Source: Ischnura elegans (Eukaryota; Arthropoda; Insecta; Odonata; Coenagrionidae). From it: 64,000 bases of DNA. The stretch lies in assembly GCF_921293095.1 (NCBI RefSeq), contig NC_060254.1:111376917-111440916 (forward strand). Reading direction: 5' to 3'. Every line of letters starts with the position of its first letter. Position 1 is the stretch's first letter. Under the pieces are notes generated by a model. That model did no database searches, was not told the DNA's origin, and was given only the letters and a program-made list of their open reading frames with translations. This document shows, in pieces, positions 34,586-44,905 of this stretch. The position numbers and the translations under genes are program-made.

Positions 34586-35770
34586 GCATGAACCACAGTA
34601 TTGGTACTTTATGGTACTTCTGAGTGCTATTGAGAACTTGACCAGCTGCTCAGAAAATGCAATGGAAGCAATGCTGAGATAAATATTTCCATTGTTGGCA
34701 ATTTTTATCCGATTTTTTATCGTTTCGTATCTGTTATTAAATTAAATTTTATATTTATTTTGCCAGCACAGTTTGTAATGCTTCAAAATCAGTCTGTTGA
34801 TAGATACGTTGAGGAAGATTAAAGATTATAAGGCATACAGTAGATGTTTTTTTAATTTTTGAGATATTATAAGCTTTTATTGTACATAGGTATATATTTC
34901 TCTTACATTGACCATATATGTAATTTAAATCAAATTGTATACCATTTACCAGAGGTTTTATATCAAATTGAGTTAAGAGAAAAAATATGTTGCGGTTACA
35001 TTTGTATGGATTACATGAATATATGCAACATGTCACACAATAAAAAACAGAATTTCATTGTTTTGCCTGTGGTATTCAAATTAATTCAGAAAAGCAGCTT
35101 ATCAAGTCACAAATTAATCTTATTAGTAGGAAAACAGCACGGATTTCAGTGATTATATGAAAAATTAGCTCCATAGTTGTGTATGAGTGGGTTTTAGCCA
35201 GGATGCAAGTAGGTTTTCCCTCTGCGGGAGGTGGGAAACTGTTTTGCCTTGCATAGAACCAAATATATTTACAGAATCAAATTTGGAAGGGTTTTTATCC
35301 CTGACGTTGCTCATGATTGTATGAAACTCTGTACCCAAAGAGATCGTGATTACGAAAGCTTACAACAAGAATTTTCAGTGTCATGGTGAAGGGGAATTCG
35401 TTTTAGGGCTCACTTGCTAAAAAGCTTATCGTCTGAAAGTGATGTCCCCAGTGTACCTTATTCCCATGTTTTTCACACATACAGTAGGAGAGCAAAACAT
35501 ATAAACTTTTCATAAATTCGGTTATGCTGGTCCCTGAACCATAAGAAAACCTCTATGAATACCCAAATTATTCATTTTTATCAATAGTCAATAAGAATTG
35601 ATAGAGTTGCCTCTCGATTACATTTCTTGAAAGAAATTCATGAAATCAAAATTGTAATGGGGAAAGTGGGATTTTGGTGAATAAAATGGGTTAGCATATT
35701 CCAATCATATAGCACCTGTTTAAGGTTAAGTACAACAGATTCAGGCTTCAATTGGTGAAAGTTAGACATA
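34586..35770. other. Intergenic stretch, nothing recognised
   Basis: AT-rich DNA. Frames near 34755-35150 are open on both strands but T/A-rich and without domains. Confidence 0.35.
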
Positions 35771-35966
35771 TTTAAATAAATAAAAGATCATAGCACTTTT
35801 CCACAAGAATTTGTAATGCGTACAATGCGTACAACGCTCACTGAGCCATCATCTGGTACAAGACCTTGTACCAGTCTTGTACCAGATGATGTCTCAGTGA
35901 GCCGAGACGCATTTTACGCATTACAAATTCTTGTGGAAAAGTGCTATGATCTTTTATTTATTTAAA
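35771..35966. repeat. Long fold-back hairpin
   Basis: The left arm starts TTTAAATAAATAAAAGATC. The right arm ends with its inverse (GATCTTTTATTTATTTAAA). The arms of about 95 bp meet at a short centre around 35868-35874. One 9-bp unit (TACAATGCG) is duplicated only in the left arm, and a few other mismatches exist. It could be a fold-back element or a MITE made of two head-to-head ends. Confidence 0.9.
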
Positions 35967-36899
35967 CCTTTTAAGGGTCAAGTGAAATTTTATATGTATA
36001 GGAATCATTCCAATAATATCCCATCTCCACTGCCATTAAATCCTTGATCAAAGCTTCTCCAGCGTGACTTTTCGTTTGCTTAAATTTTTCTTCAACTCCT
36101 TTAATACAATTAATTTCCTTCCGGACGAGTCTCGATTAAACTCACTTCATGTTCATAAGTGGCCGTCTCGTTGAAAGCGTCGAGGGGGCTCTTGCTTCAT
36201 CGCTCTGAAAGGATACTAAAGGGGGAAAAATGTGCCTATTTTTGTATTCCCAGCTTTTCTGTGATTGATTGTCAAATAATATTATCAAACGAACCCATTT
36301 TTTTGGCCATTTATTATTTTCATTGCTTCATAGGGGATTACAACTCACCATATTTCTTTGTGAACACAAGAATTTGATATTCCAAGGAGAAAAAAAACAT
36401 CAATCATACAAAGAGAATAATTTCCTCTATCCCTTAATATTTCTTTTAGAAATATAAAAGTCTTGCATCTTTAAGGCCTAGTCTAAGCTACTTCATATTA
36501 CTCCAGTACAATGAGTGTAATTATTTTTTTTGGAAAATTGCCTGTAACTTTCATTAATATGCTAGACTTCCACCAATTAAGACTGAAAATGCACTCTGAA
36601 CTCAATTGGTTTGGCCACTTATGTACCAATTGATAATGCTCCATAGGGGATTAAATCTTGACGCATCTTGAAAACAAAAACTTGGCATTCTACTGAAAAA
36701 TGCTACAGCAATGGAAAAAAACGGAGAGAAAAAGTGCCTAAAATATTTCTGGTAACAAAATAGTCTTACATGTAAAACATAGAAATGCAAGCTAAATATT
36801 GACTCAAGCACAGAAGCTGCTTATTGTACCATTTCCATGTTGGATTGATGCCCAACTAAAAAATGTAATACAAGGATGTTCATGTTAGATTAAAGCACG
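35967..36899. other. Intergenic stretch downstream of the secreted-protein gene
   Basis: AT-rich, no convincing gene on either strand; short frames lack domains. Confidence 0.35.
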
Positions 36900-36905
36900 T
36901 TTATT
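36900..36905 (-). terminator. Polyadenylation signal of the secreted-precursor gene
   Basis: AATAAA on the minus strand, about 31 nt after the stop codon at 36937, a good distance for a short 3' UTR. Confidence 0.65.
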
Positions 36906-36936
36906 CATGGAAATAGATTCCTACTGCCAAAGGCCA

Positions 36937-37381
36937 TCAAATCCTAAATTTAAGTTTCTCCATCTTCTCCCTGTTCAATTTATTTTTAGTGAGTTTACGT
37001 AAGTGTTTCTCCAGCACCACTTTTGCTTTGGTTGATCGTTTTCCCCTTTGATGTCCAGGTGTAATTACACTTATTTCATTGTCTGTCTCCTTCATTTTCT
37101 CCTCAAACATCTCCTCAAACACATCCTTCAAAATCTCTTCAAATGTCTCCTCCAGTACTTTAGTAATTATCTCCTTTACAAGCTCATCAAATTCCTGCTG
37201 ATCAGCAAAGCTTAGAGACTTTGGAGGAATCATTTGCTGTTGCTGATCATTATTGAAGAGCAGTTTATCCAATGCAGCATTCATCTCATAATCTTGCTCT
37301 TTGTATGGTGCACATTCGTTCCAAGGCACCATTCCGATCACCAGCAGCAGAAGACTCAGCATATTCATGGCGATTATCTAC
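36937..37381 (-). CDS. Small secreted precursor with acidic pro-region and basic C-terminal peptide, final exon
   Basis: ATG at 37368 opens a 143-residue frame. Residues 1-18 (MNMLSLLLLVIGMVPWNE) form a clear signal peptide. Then come a Gln-rich patch (DQQQQM), a strongly acidic amphipathic helix (about residues 65-95: LVKEIITKVLEE.. FEEMFEEKMKE), a GKR dibasic site near residue 110 and a 32-residue tail (STKAKVVLEKHLRKLTKNKL and on) with about 12 basic and 3 acidic residues. An acidic pro-segment followed by a cationic tail after KR is the usual plan of antimicrobial, venom or neuropeptide precursors. The exon is preceded by an acceptor (TTGATTTTTTCAG) at 37382, so a non-coding 5' exon lies further right. 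AATAAA on the minus strand (36905-36900) follows the stop by about 31 nt. Family not recognised; function is inference. Confidence 0.75.
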
Positions 37382-37384
37382 CTG

Positions 37385-38250
37385 AAAAAATCAACATAAG
37401 ATGTCAATGGAATTCTTGTTGGACAAGATGCAGGTATCCCTTGCCTAAACTACAGGCAAATCGCCTAAGGGACCAAGGCTTAACGTCTCATCTGACAGAT
37501 TTTACTTGATCTATCCTCCAAATTACATCCATGAGGGTAGCGGTCACCCCCAGAAAGATTTCCGTTGTGGATGAGTTGATTCCAAATGTCGATTCTCAAT
37601 TCCACCAGTTCTAAGGTACGGAGTTGAAATTGAGACCAATAGCCTAAAGCCAGCTCCAATTCCATAGATTTGAGGAAGACGTATAATTTTTTAAATAGAT
37701 AATGAGCAAGGGACATAAAGGCCGCCACACACCTGAGCCATTGAGCACTGTACTTACATTTAAGTTAACAATTTATGTCTTAAACAGTTAAATAAGTGTT
37801 TTTTATTTTATTTAGGCTGAGGATATATTACTATAAGAGTTTTATGTCCCCACGGGCTACATTACCAAATTTCGAAACTTGATCTTGGGTTTTAATGGAA
37901 ACATTGGAAAAAATTATTCCTATGTGCCGCGCATGGGATCAGCTTGTTCCCCATTCACACAACATTGATCGTTGTGTATGTCTGTACGTGCATAGACCAA
38001 AAACGTTGTGCAAACGCTCACCCCAGCAAAATGGTTTGCACCGAGAGAATTACTAATGGTTAAGGGTAGTCTCCTTTGAGTTATGTTTTCCCTTTGAGCG
38101 TGTCAAGCGGTGTGCCTACGTGGCAGGATGTCCAACCACAAGAGTTGCATTGCGTGATACAGTCCACGGAGAAGAAAATTAAATCGCAGTCAACATTTTT
38201 GGTGAAGATTTCAATCTATATACCTCTCATATATAGCTCGAAGAATGATG
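37385..38250. other. Probable intron and upstream region of the secreted-precursor gene
   Basis: It should contain the 5' exon and promoter of the minus-strand gene. I cannot place the first exon with confidence; no coding frame or element is evident. Confidence 0.35.
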
Positions 38251-38254
38251 AAGA

Positions 38255-38535
38255 TAAAGCTGATCGACCGTGTAAGTAACGAGGAAGTGCTGAGGAGATT
38301 GGGAGAGAAGAGAAGCCTACTAAAAACTTACCTTAGGAGAAGATGCGACAGCTTATTTGGCCACATAATGAGACATGATGGCCTGATGGAAACAATCGTA
38401 GAAGTATAGGTGGAAGGGGAGAAGGGCAAGGGACGGCCCCGAATGAGTTACATAGGACAAAGGGTTATGAAGGATGTAAAAGAGAAGAAATACGTAGCTA
38501 TGAAAAGGTTAGCAGATATATGTTATATTACTGTT
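38255..38535 (+). pseudogene. LINE ORF2 C-terminal fragment
   Basis: The plus strand reads KLIDRVSNEEVLRRLGEKRS, LFGHIMRHDGLMETIVE, a stop, then GKGRPRMSYIGQRVMKD and KEKKYVAMKRLAD. This is the conserved tail found after the reverse transcriptase in a widespread group of arthropod LINEs. The rest of the element is missing. Frame breaks show it is dead. Confidence 0.8.
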
Positions 38536-38544
38536 AAATTGTGA

Positions 38545-39470
38545 CAAGTAGGCCATTGGCCTCGTGGTAACATGTACATACGATGAAAAAACAACAGAAA
38601 ATATTATAAGAAGCCCTTGGTCCCTACTTCTTCAACAACTTTTTAAAAATATGTAAATTTTTCGTGAAGGGCTCAAATAGTTTTGCTGGTAGGTCGTTCC
38701 AGTCCCTTAATGTCCTACTCTAGAGGGAGAACTGCTTCGCATTTGTCCTTTGTGATCGGCACTTTATCTTGAACTGGTGATCATTTTTTCCAACAAAGCT
38801 GGGTTTTGATATGTCCTTCTCAAATTCTTTCCATGCTTTTTCCCCACTCATCATTCTAAACATGCCACATAGCCTGCCTCTTTTCCTCCTCTCTTGTAAA
38901 CTCTCCCACCTTAGAACTCTGAGCATTTCTGAAACACTTTCCGTTTTCTTGTGCTTTCCCAACACATACCTAGCAGCTTTTCTCTGCACCCTCTCCAATT
39001 TCTTCGCCTCTCCTTTAAAATGAGGGTCCCAGACAAGAGATGCGTACTCTAGTGTTGGTCGTACTAGGGTTGTATAGGCCATTTCTTTGGTAGCCCTGAT
39101 GCTTCCTCAGAGGTTTCTCATCACCCAGTGCAATACTTAAAAAGATTTTTTGATTGTGTGCTCGACGTTTAAACCCCATCCTAAATTCTTAGATAAATGG
39201 ACTCCTAAATATTTAAAGCTGTTAGATTTTGGAATTAAACTACCCGAATATTCATAATTTCTATCTCCGCATTTTCTTCTGTTACTGAAGTTAACATATT
39301 TGCATTTATTTCCATCCTGTTTCTCGATACCCAATCCATTAATTTGTTTAAGTCATCCTGAAGAGTTTCCTGATCAATTTGATTTTCAATTTTCCAATAA
39401 ATAATATAGTCATCCGCAAAAAAGCCTTATATTGGAATTTATTTTCCGGGAGGTCATTTAGGTATACTAC
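38545..39470 (-). pseudogene. CR1/Jockey-like LINE, 3' part of reverse transcriptase
   Basis: On the minus strand the order is a worn YLNDLPEN phrase near 39455 with a degenerate catalytic region, the thumb SNSFKYLGVHLSKNLGWG (frame 39334-39137) and VRPTLEYASLVWDPHFKGE..KKLERVQRKAARYVLG (39082 on). The tail RDWNDLPAKLFEP ends at a stop near 38633. These are standard C-terminal motifs of CR1/Jockey-type LINEs. 5'-truncated, with several breaks, and its 3' UTR abuts the plus-strand LINE fragment. Confidence 0.85.
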
Positions 39471-39766
39471 TAAAGTGATAGGAATGGAGAACTTCTTCAA
39501 ATCAATTTTAGGATTATTGACTGATGGTATTGGTGTTGATGGAATCGCATAAGGTGACTCCTGAAATTGTTTATCTTATGATTTAAAATGATTAAAATTT
39601 ATTTTTTTCGTTTAATTTAAAAAAAGAGTATAAAATTATGGGAACGTAGATTAAACATACATTTTACACATTGCCCTTTTCCCAAATATGAAAAAATCTC
39701 ACATCCAAGACAAAGGATGGTGGGTAGCACGCCAAGAAGACATTTTCTTCCTTTCACCATGATCCA

Positions 39767-39969
39767 CATAGGCGGATCTAGGGGGGGGGGGGACCACGGG
39801 GGCACGTGACCCCCCCCCCCCCCAAGACCCTTAAAAAATATTTTTAATACGGTCCCGTTATCATTGCATTCGTTTTGTATCACGGGGTATCTTTGTGCCC
39901 CCCCAAAACAAAATCCTAAGTACGGCCTTTCTTGTGCCCCCCCAGGAAGAAATCCTAGATCCGCCCCTG
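39767..39969. mobile_element. hAT-type MITE, GGCGGATCTAGG family
   Basis: The ends CATAGGCGGATCTAGG and CCTAGATCCGCCCCTG are inverted repeats, flanked by perfect 8-bp duplications ATGATCCA (39759-39766, 39970-39977). The 203-bp body has long G and C homopolymer runs that could pair with each other. Non-coding. Confidence 0.9.
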
Positions 39970-40183
39970 ATGATCCAAGGACAATCTCATTGAGTTGGTT
40001 AAAAATAATTCCTTAAAACGTGACATGAATTAAGGCATTTTTAATTAAATGAATGAAATAATCAATGGAAAATAAAAAAGGAAATTTTATTGTCCGGGAA
40101 GAGCTGCGTACCATCAATGATTCAAACATTTCTTTATAGCTAGTTTTGCTTCACCAATTTTCTGTATTTTGAAGATGTCTTAA

Positions 40184-40577
40184 CCCATTTACGGCCAAAG
40201 GTGCGAAAACGCACCATTTTTTAATTAGTTCGTGAAAAAATATTTACTCCGTTATTTAATAGTTTTTCCATGGTAAATTAGCCTTTATATGGTAAAATTA
40301 TTTTTAAAACCATTTTCTTTAATAATTTTGACGTGATTATTTAGTTATAATTTTTCAAATTTACTAAATTTCTAGCTCATCGAGGGCTATCAACTTAATA
40401 TTTTTTTACAAGTGCACTAAGAATATTTATGAATCCTAATACTAGTATTATAAGTGTACTAATAATGCTTAATTACTCAGATTTTTTAAAACCAAATAAT
40501 ATATTTAGAGATGCACAATTTTGACACTTGTATATAATGGTGCGTTTTCGCACCTTTGGCGTTTGGGGGTATGGCGG
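40184..40577. mobile_element. TTAA-type MITE with GGTGCGAAAACGCACC hairpins, copy 1
   Basis: TTAA (40180-40183) precedes CCCATTTACGGCCAAAGG. Next to each end lies a 16-bp palindrome, GGTGCGAAAACGCACC at about 40200 and GGTGCGTTTTCGCACC at about 40540. The right target copy is ATTA rather than TTAA. A shorter relative in the opposite orientation is at 49578-49751. Confidence 0.8.
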
Positions 40578-41779
40578 ATTAGGACTGAGGCACCGTACCG
40601 AGAGACAAATGTAGCAAACCTTGGTCACTAATATTGTACGCCACCCTGTAATTATTCGGTGAATAAGTTTAATCCCTGTTGGGTTTTAAGTACCATAAAA
40701 TGTACTTTCTTATCTTATTGGTCTCACAGCTGTCGTCTTCTAAAATGTGGCTTCTTTTAGCCATTGTGTACTAATGAGCAGCTCGATTCCCCACCACGAG
40801 ACCTATCGGTTTTCAACTGTGTGTAATGTACTGTTTCTCAAACAGCGCTGGTCATTCAGAAACGGATCACTGCTATGTATAGTTTGATGGATCTTACCTT
40901 CTAACGCTAGAAGAAAGCTTCAAGAAGTTAGTCTCATTGGTCTATACGCATTCGTTCGGTATGACGGGTGTAACTGGGTGATCCTACATCTTCAATATCA
41001 ACGTTTCAGGCAACGTAGGAGTGAAAAAAATATCTTTTTCATTTCATCAAATTTTCCGAGACTACAGAAGGTGGATAATAAAAGGTGTATGTCCACCCAA
41101 GATATCTTGACCACTTAAGGGGACTGGATACCACGCCAGAAAAGTGCCGTTGCAGCAAGCTACCATTTAGGTCGCTAGGGAGCCATTTTTGCATGTAACA
41201 AGGAACTGTTTCCACTAAAAAACATAGGATATATGTAGCCTTGGTTTGTATGTCTTCACAGTTGCACACGTAAAAACCTATTAGGAGAAAAAAATTGTAA
41301 ACTTCCCAAAAAAATCGCCTTTTTCTCGTGAGAATTACTCCGCTCCAAATTGAGACTCAGAGATGATCAAACATTTGAGTCAAGGCTGCGTCTTTCATAA
41401 TTTCAAATATATATACCGGTAGAGCGTGCATGCAACCAGATTCGCGTTATGTTCTTGAGCGTGATGTATGTTTTGGCCTTTCTACGGCTCAACGTCTATC
41501 ACAGCGCTGGCGGGGACTTGGCGCTGTCGTCTTCCAGAGAAGGATCCCCCCACCTCCACTTCCCCTCTCTTTGGCGGTCTCTCTCCTTCCCCTCTCTCTC
41601 CCCCACTACCAATCCCTTGCCTTCCTTCCCCTCACACTGCTCCACTGCGTCGGGCGTCATATTCGGAGAAAAAAAATATTTTGTTTCGGGAGGCTGGAGA
41701 GTTCAAGCGTGCTACGAGAGCAAGATACACCTGTGTTTTTCGACGGGTCAGTGTCGAGATTGATTGTGGACAGCAGATT
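40578..41779 (+). other. Region upstream of the Mutator-like gene
   Basis: No recognised gene until the ATG at 41780. A TATATATACC box near 41409 precedes a GC- and CT-rich leader (41430-41760) in which three frames are open by composition. I take this as promoter and 5' UTR of the downstream gene. Confidence 0.4.
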
Positions 41780-44221
41780 ATGGAAAAACCAACTCCTTAC
41801 CTGAAGTGGAGATATCGTAAGTGTTATCAGCCAAAGAAGAGGAAATATCACCCCCCAAAACCTAAGGAAGCAGGTAATTTCACAATGAAATTCAATTCAT
41901 TTTGCGTTTAAAAAATGACTCTCTTGTATTGATAGTGTACCAATTATTTAAGCTTCAAGAAAAATAACGAGAATAAAAATTCCCTCCTTTGCCTGAAGCC
42001 TTATTAGTTATTACACATTTTTTTTGTAGCAGTTGAAACCGGAAGCGTTCATTCCGAAGAATCATTGCCATTGGGTTCCGGAACAGGTGTAGTGGAAAGG
42101 TAAATATTGCTGCAAAATAATTACATTAAATATTATACCTACGATTTAGTTGATAATAGTTCAGAAATATTTAATGGAGCGCTAATTGCTAATTATAATT
42201 AACGTGTAAATTACATCACCGTCAGCAAATTCGTTTTCTCAAAATTCGTTTTTTCCCCTTATTAGGCCATCATCACCTCAGCCTGGATGCAGCAATTGGC
42301 ATGGTGGAGAAATGGACCCTAAGGAACAGGATGAATATCGACGAGCTGAGCAATCAGACGTAGACGATTGCCTTCTCAGAGTTGAGGATCATTTGGAAAA
42401 AACGGATAGGTAATTGCAGTAAGACTTTGGTGGATTTGTTGATTCGGTTAGGTTGAATTACTCGGAACATAATTTTGAATACGCAAACTCACAGAATTGA
42501 AAAACGCATTTTAATGTAGTTTACCGTCTCCTATTTTGTACGCCCCTAGTTTAATATATAATGTCACCAACAATCCTGTAGAGTCATACAACTCTTACGT
42601 AGCTAATGTGCATAAAATATTTGTTCATTAGAAGCTATATGCATTCATTTTCTTTCAATACTTTAGTTGGAAGTTAATTTTAAAACTTGAATATTTAATA
42701 TATTTTTATCATGAAATCATTCACGATCAAACAACATCTCTCTCAAGTAATGAAATCCTTTTTATTACAGGTGATGATGATAGTAGCATAATGAAAAGGC
42801 TGTCTAGGGAAATGCCATTTGGGCAGCAGTTACCAGTGCAAAAAGTAGAATGCGTCAACCACCTACTTATAAATTACAGCAGTAGACTGCAAGATATTGC
42901 ACAACGGCCAAGAAATTCAAAAGGGGCAGTGCCCGTTGGGTACAGGAGAACAATAAACACTAACTTGCCAAGATTGAGGGTAGCTGTGAGTGGGGCAATC
43001 TCCTTCAGAGCGAAAATGGCCGGGTCGGAAAGGGTCAAACTCCTACAGAAGGACATAGAGCAAGGATCGAATCATGTTTTTGGTGACCATAATAAATGTG
43101 ACAAATATTATTGCAAAGGACCCAAAGAAGGAGAGGAAAACTTGGTCCCTCATTTCATTAGTTGCGGCATATGGGAGGATATCACCTATGCCAACAGTCT
43201 ATTATCTCGTCACTCCGCTAGTTTGATATATAACGTGACAATCTTGCGGAGTCCTACAGCTCTTATGTAGCTAAGTACGTAGGAGGGAAAAGGTTAAATT
43301 TATGTTTAAGGGGGGCCTATGAAACTAGGTGTGCCATTGCATCGGTATCCTTCAATGTGAAAGATGATGTACATGGCATAATTCATAAAGGACTGACGAG
43401 CAAGAGCCCAGGAGAATGCCCAAAAAAATTCTGTTTCCTCCAAAAGGAATAGGGAGTACATTAGAAAGCGACGACTGGAATTCTCTGAAACTTCAAAAAA
43501 GAAACGTCTGCGAATTGAGGGACCAGACAAACATTATGGGCTTGTTCCTGATGTACAAAGTGACATCGCATTGGCCAGCCAAGATTCCATGAATAATTTC
43601 CTATCATCACTAAAAATGGATAAAACCTCAAGGGAAAAGTTGGAGAGGGAAACAAGAGAGCAAATGCTCAATACGACGGGGCAGGCGGAAATGTGTAAAA
43701 GGTTGACGGCCTCTTTCTTTGGCCGTATTTGCAATTTAAGGCCCACAACATCTAGGGAGAAAGTGGCAGACGATATTTTGTTTCCTTCCTTCAGAAGAAA
43801 CAAGGCTACAGATTGGGGAAATGCTAACGAAAAATCTGCCATCAGGGAATATGAGTCTTCAATCAAATATAAAGTTTTACCCGCAGGTCTCTTTGTTGAT
43901 GAAAAATTACCTTTTTTGGCTGCTAGTCCTGATGGGGTAATATCTGATGGTGAAGGCTTGGTTGAAATCAAGTGCCCCTATAATTGTAGGTATATTACTC
44001 CTGAGGAAGGAGTTAAAAATAAAAGAGCTACCTTCATGGAAGTGAAAGATGGAAAATATAAGTTACGCAGGAGAAACAGATATTTTTATCAAGTACAGGG
44101 ACAGCTGGAAATATGGGATAAACAATATTGCGATTTTATTGTGTGGTCTCCTCATGGGATTATAATTGACAGAATTCAAAGGGAAAGCAGTTTTGGGCCA
44201 CAGCAATGGTGGATAAATTAA
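41780..44221 (+). pseudogene. Mutator-like transposase gene with YqaJ nuclease domain, internally deleted
   Basis: The exons seen are 41780-41873 (MEKPTPYLKWRYRKCYQPKK), 42030-42099, 42266-42409 and 42771-44221, with good splice sites. The first three join in phase. The fourth begins GDDDSSIMKRL, the GDxDS motif of animal Mutator-like transposases, but needs a different entry phase, so the catalytic middle exons are missing. It goes on with LQKDIEQGSNHVFGDHNKC, CKGPKEGEENLVP and a -1-type break around 43245, then VGGKRLNLCLRGAYETRC. After a further break comes a YqaJ/lambda-exonuclease-like domain with a PD-(D/E)xK core (SPDGVISDGEGLVEIKCPY) and the helix FYQVQGQLEIW. AATAAA follows at 44279-44284. 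The family pairing of a Mutator part with YqaJ is known to me from invertebrate genomes. No TIR or 9-bp duplication could be found, so it may be a host-resident relic. Confidence 0.7.
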
Positions 44222-44278
44222 AAGAGTTTTACCTGAACTTTATGATGCCTAAAATATGCCATAATACACCTGGTTACA

Positions 44279-44284
44279 ATAAAT
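44279..44284 (+). terminator. Polyadenylation signal of the Mutator-like gene
   Basis: AATAAA lies 58 nt after the stop codon at 44219-44221. Confidence 0.5.
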
Positions 44285-44669
44285 AATTGTACCGGAGCTG
44301 ATGTTTTTTTATCAATACTTTCCCTCAACTTTTTACCCTTCATTTCTCTCTGCACACCGGCCTCCTGGAGACTAAATATGGTAATATTTTATCCCTGTAT
44401 ATCGCGGTGCGGCCAACAGCAGCCTTCTGCCCCGGCCACTGGTTTTTCCTGGATTATCGCATATATATTATGGCATGGCTGAGTAAGACGCATTTTTCTT
44501 TTCTCGGCCAATTTTATAAATTAATTAATATTGTAACAAATTAAAGTGCGACTTCCATTAGTGCTTACAATATGCTATACATACATCGAAATAAATAATA
44601 GCTTTCAGCCGCGCGGACCGCATTGTTTATCGAGTCACGCGCGCATCAAAAGTTTCCGGCTTCAGCCTT

Positions 44670-44905
44670 AAGGCCGTTTTACACGAGGTACGGAATTGCG
44701 CAGGTTAGAGCTACATTAATTTCTAAAATGGCGCGGAATTGCGCGAATGCATGAACGAAATTAAACCAGTGGCTATTTTGCCGTCTCGCATCCACGCATT
44801 CTAGCATGTGTTCTAGTAATTCACCGCTTTACACGACGCAATTTTGATTGCGCCTTCGCACGTAAGTCAGATTGCGCAATTCCGTGTACCGTGTAAAACG
44901 GCCTT
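44670..44905. mobile_element. 236-bp MITE, AAGGCCGTTTTACACG ends
   Basis: The inverted ends AAGGCCGTTTTACACG and CGTGTAAAACGGCCTT are perfect over 16 bp. A subterminal GGAATTGCGCA / TGCGCAATTCC pair extends the inverted repeat. The target duplication is unclear (TTA/TTT-like). Non-coding; superfamily undetermined. Confidence 0.85.

Noticed and set aside
35771-35966. CRISPR-like or tandem repeat array
   Set aside because: It is one inverted pair, not regularly spaced direct repeats; the setting is a eukaryotic genome.
41430-41911. Three overlapping 104-147-codon frames upstream of the Mutator-like gene
   Set aside because: Driven by CT-rich leader composition; only the part from ATG 41780 with its splice donor fits a coding exon.
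43571-44221. YqaJ domain as a sign of a resident bacteriophage or virus
   Set aside because: The frame lies in a spliced, Mutator-like context with a eukaryotic polyadenylation signal; animal genomes carry this pairing.
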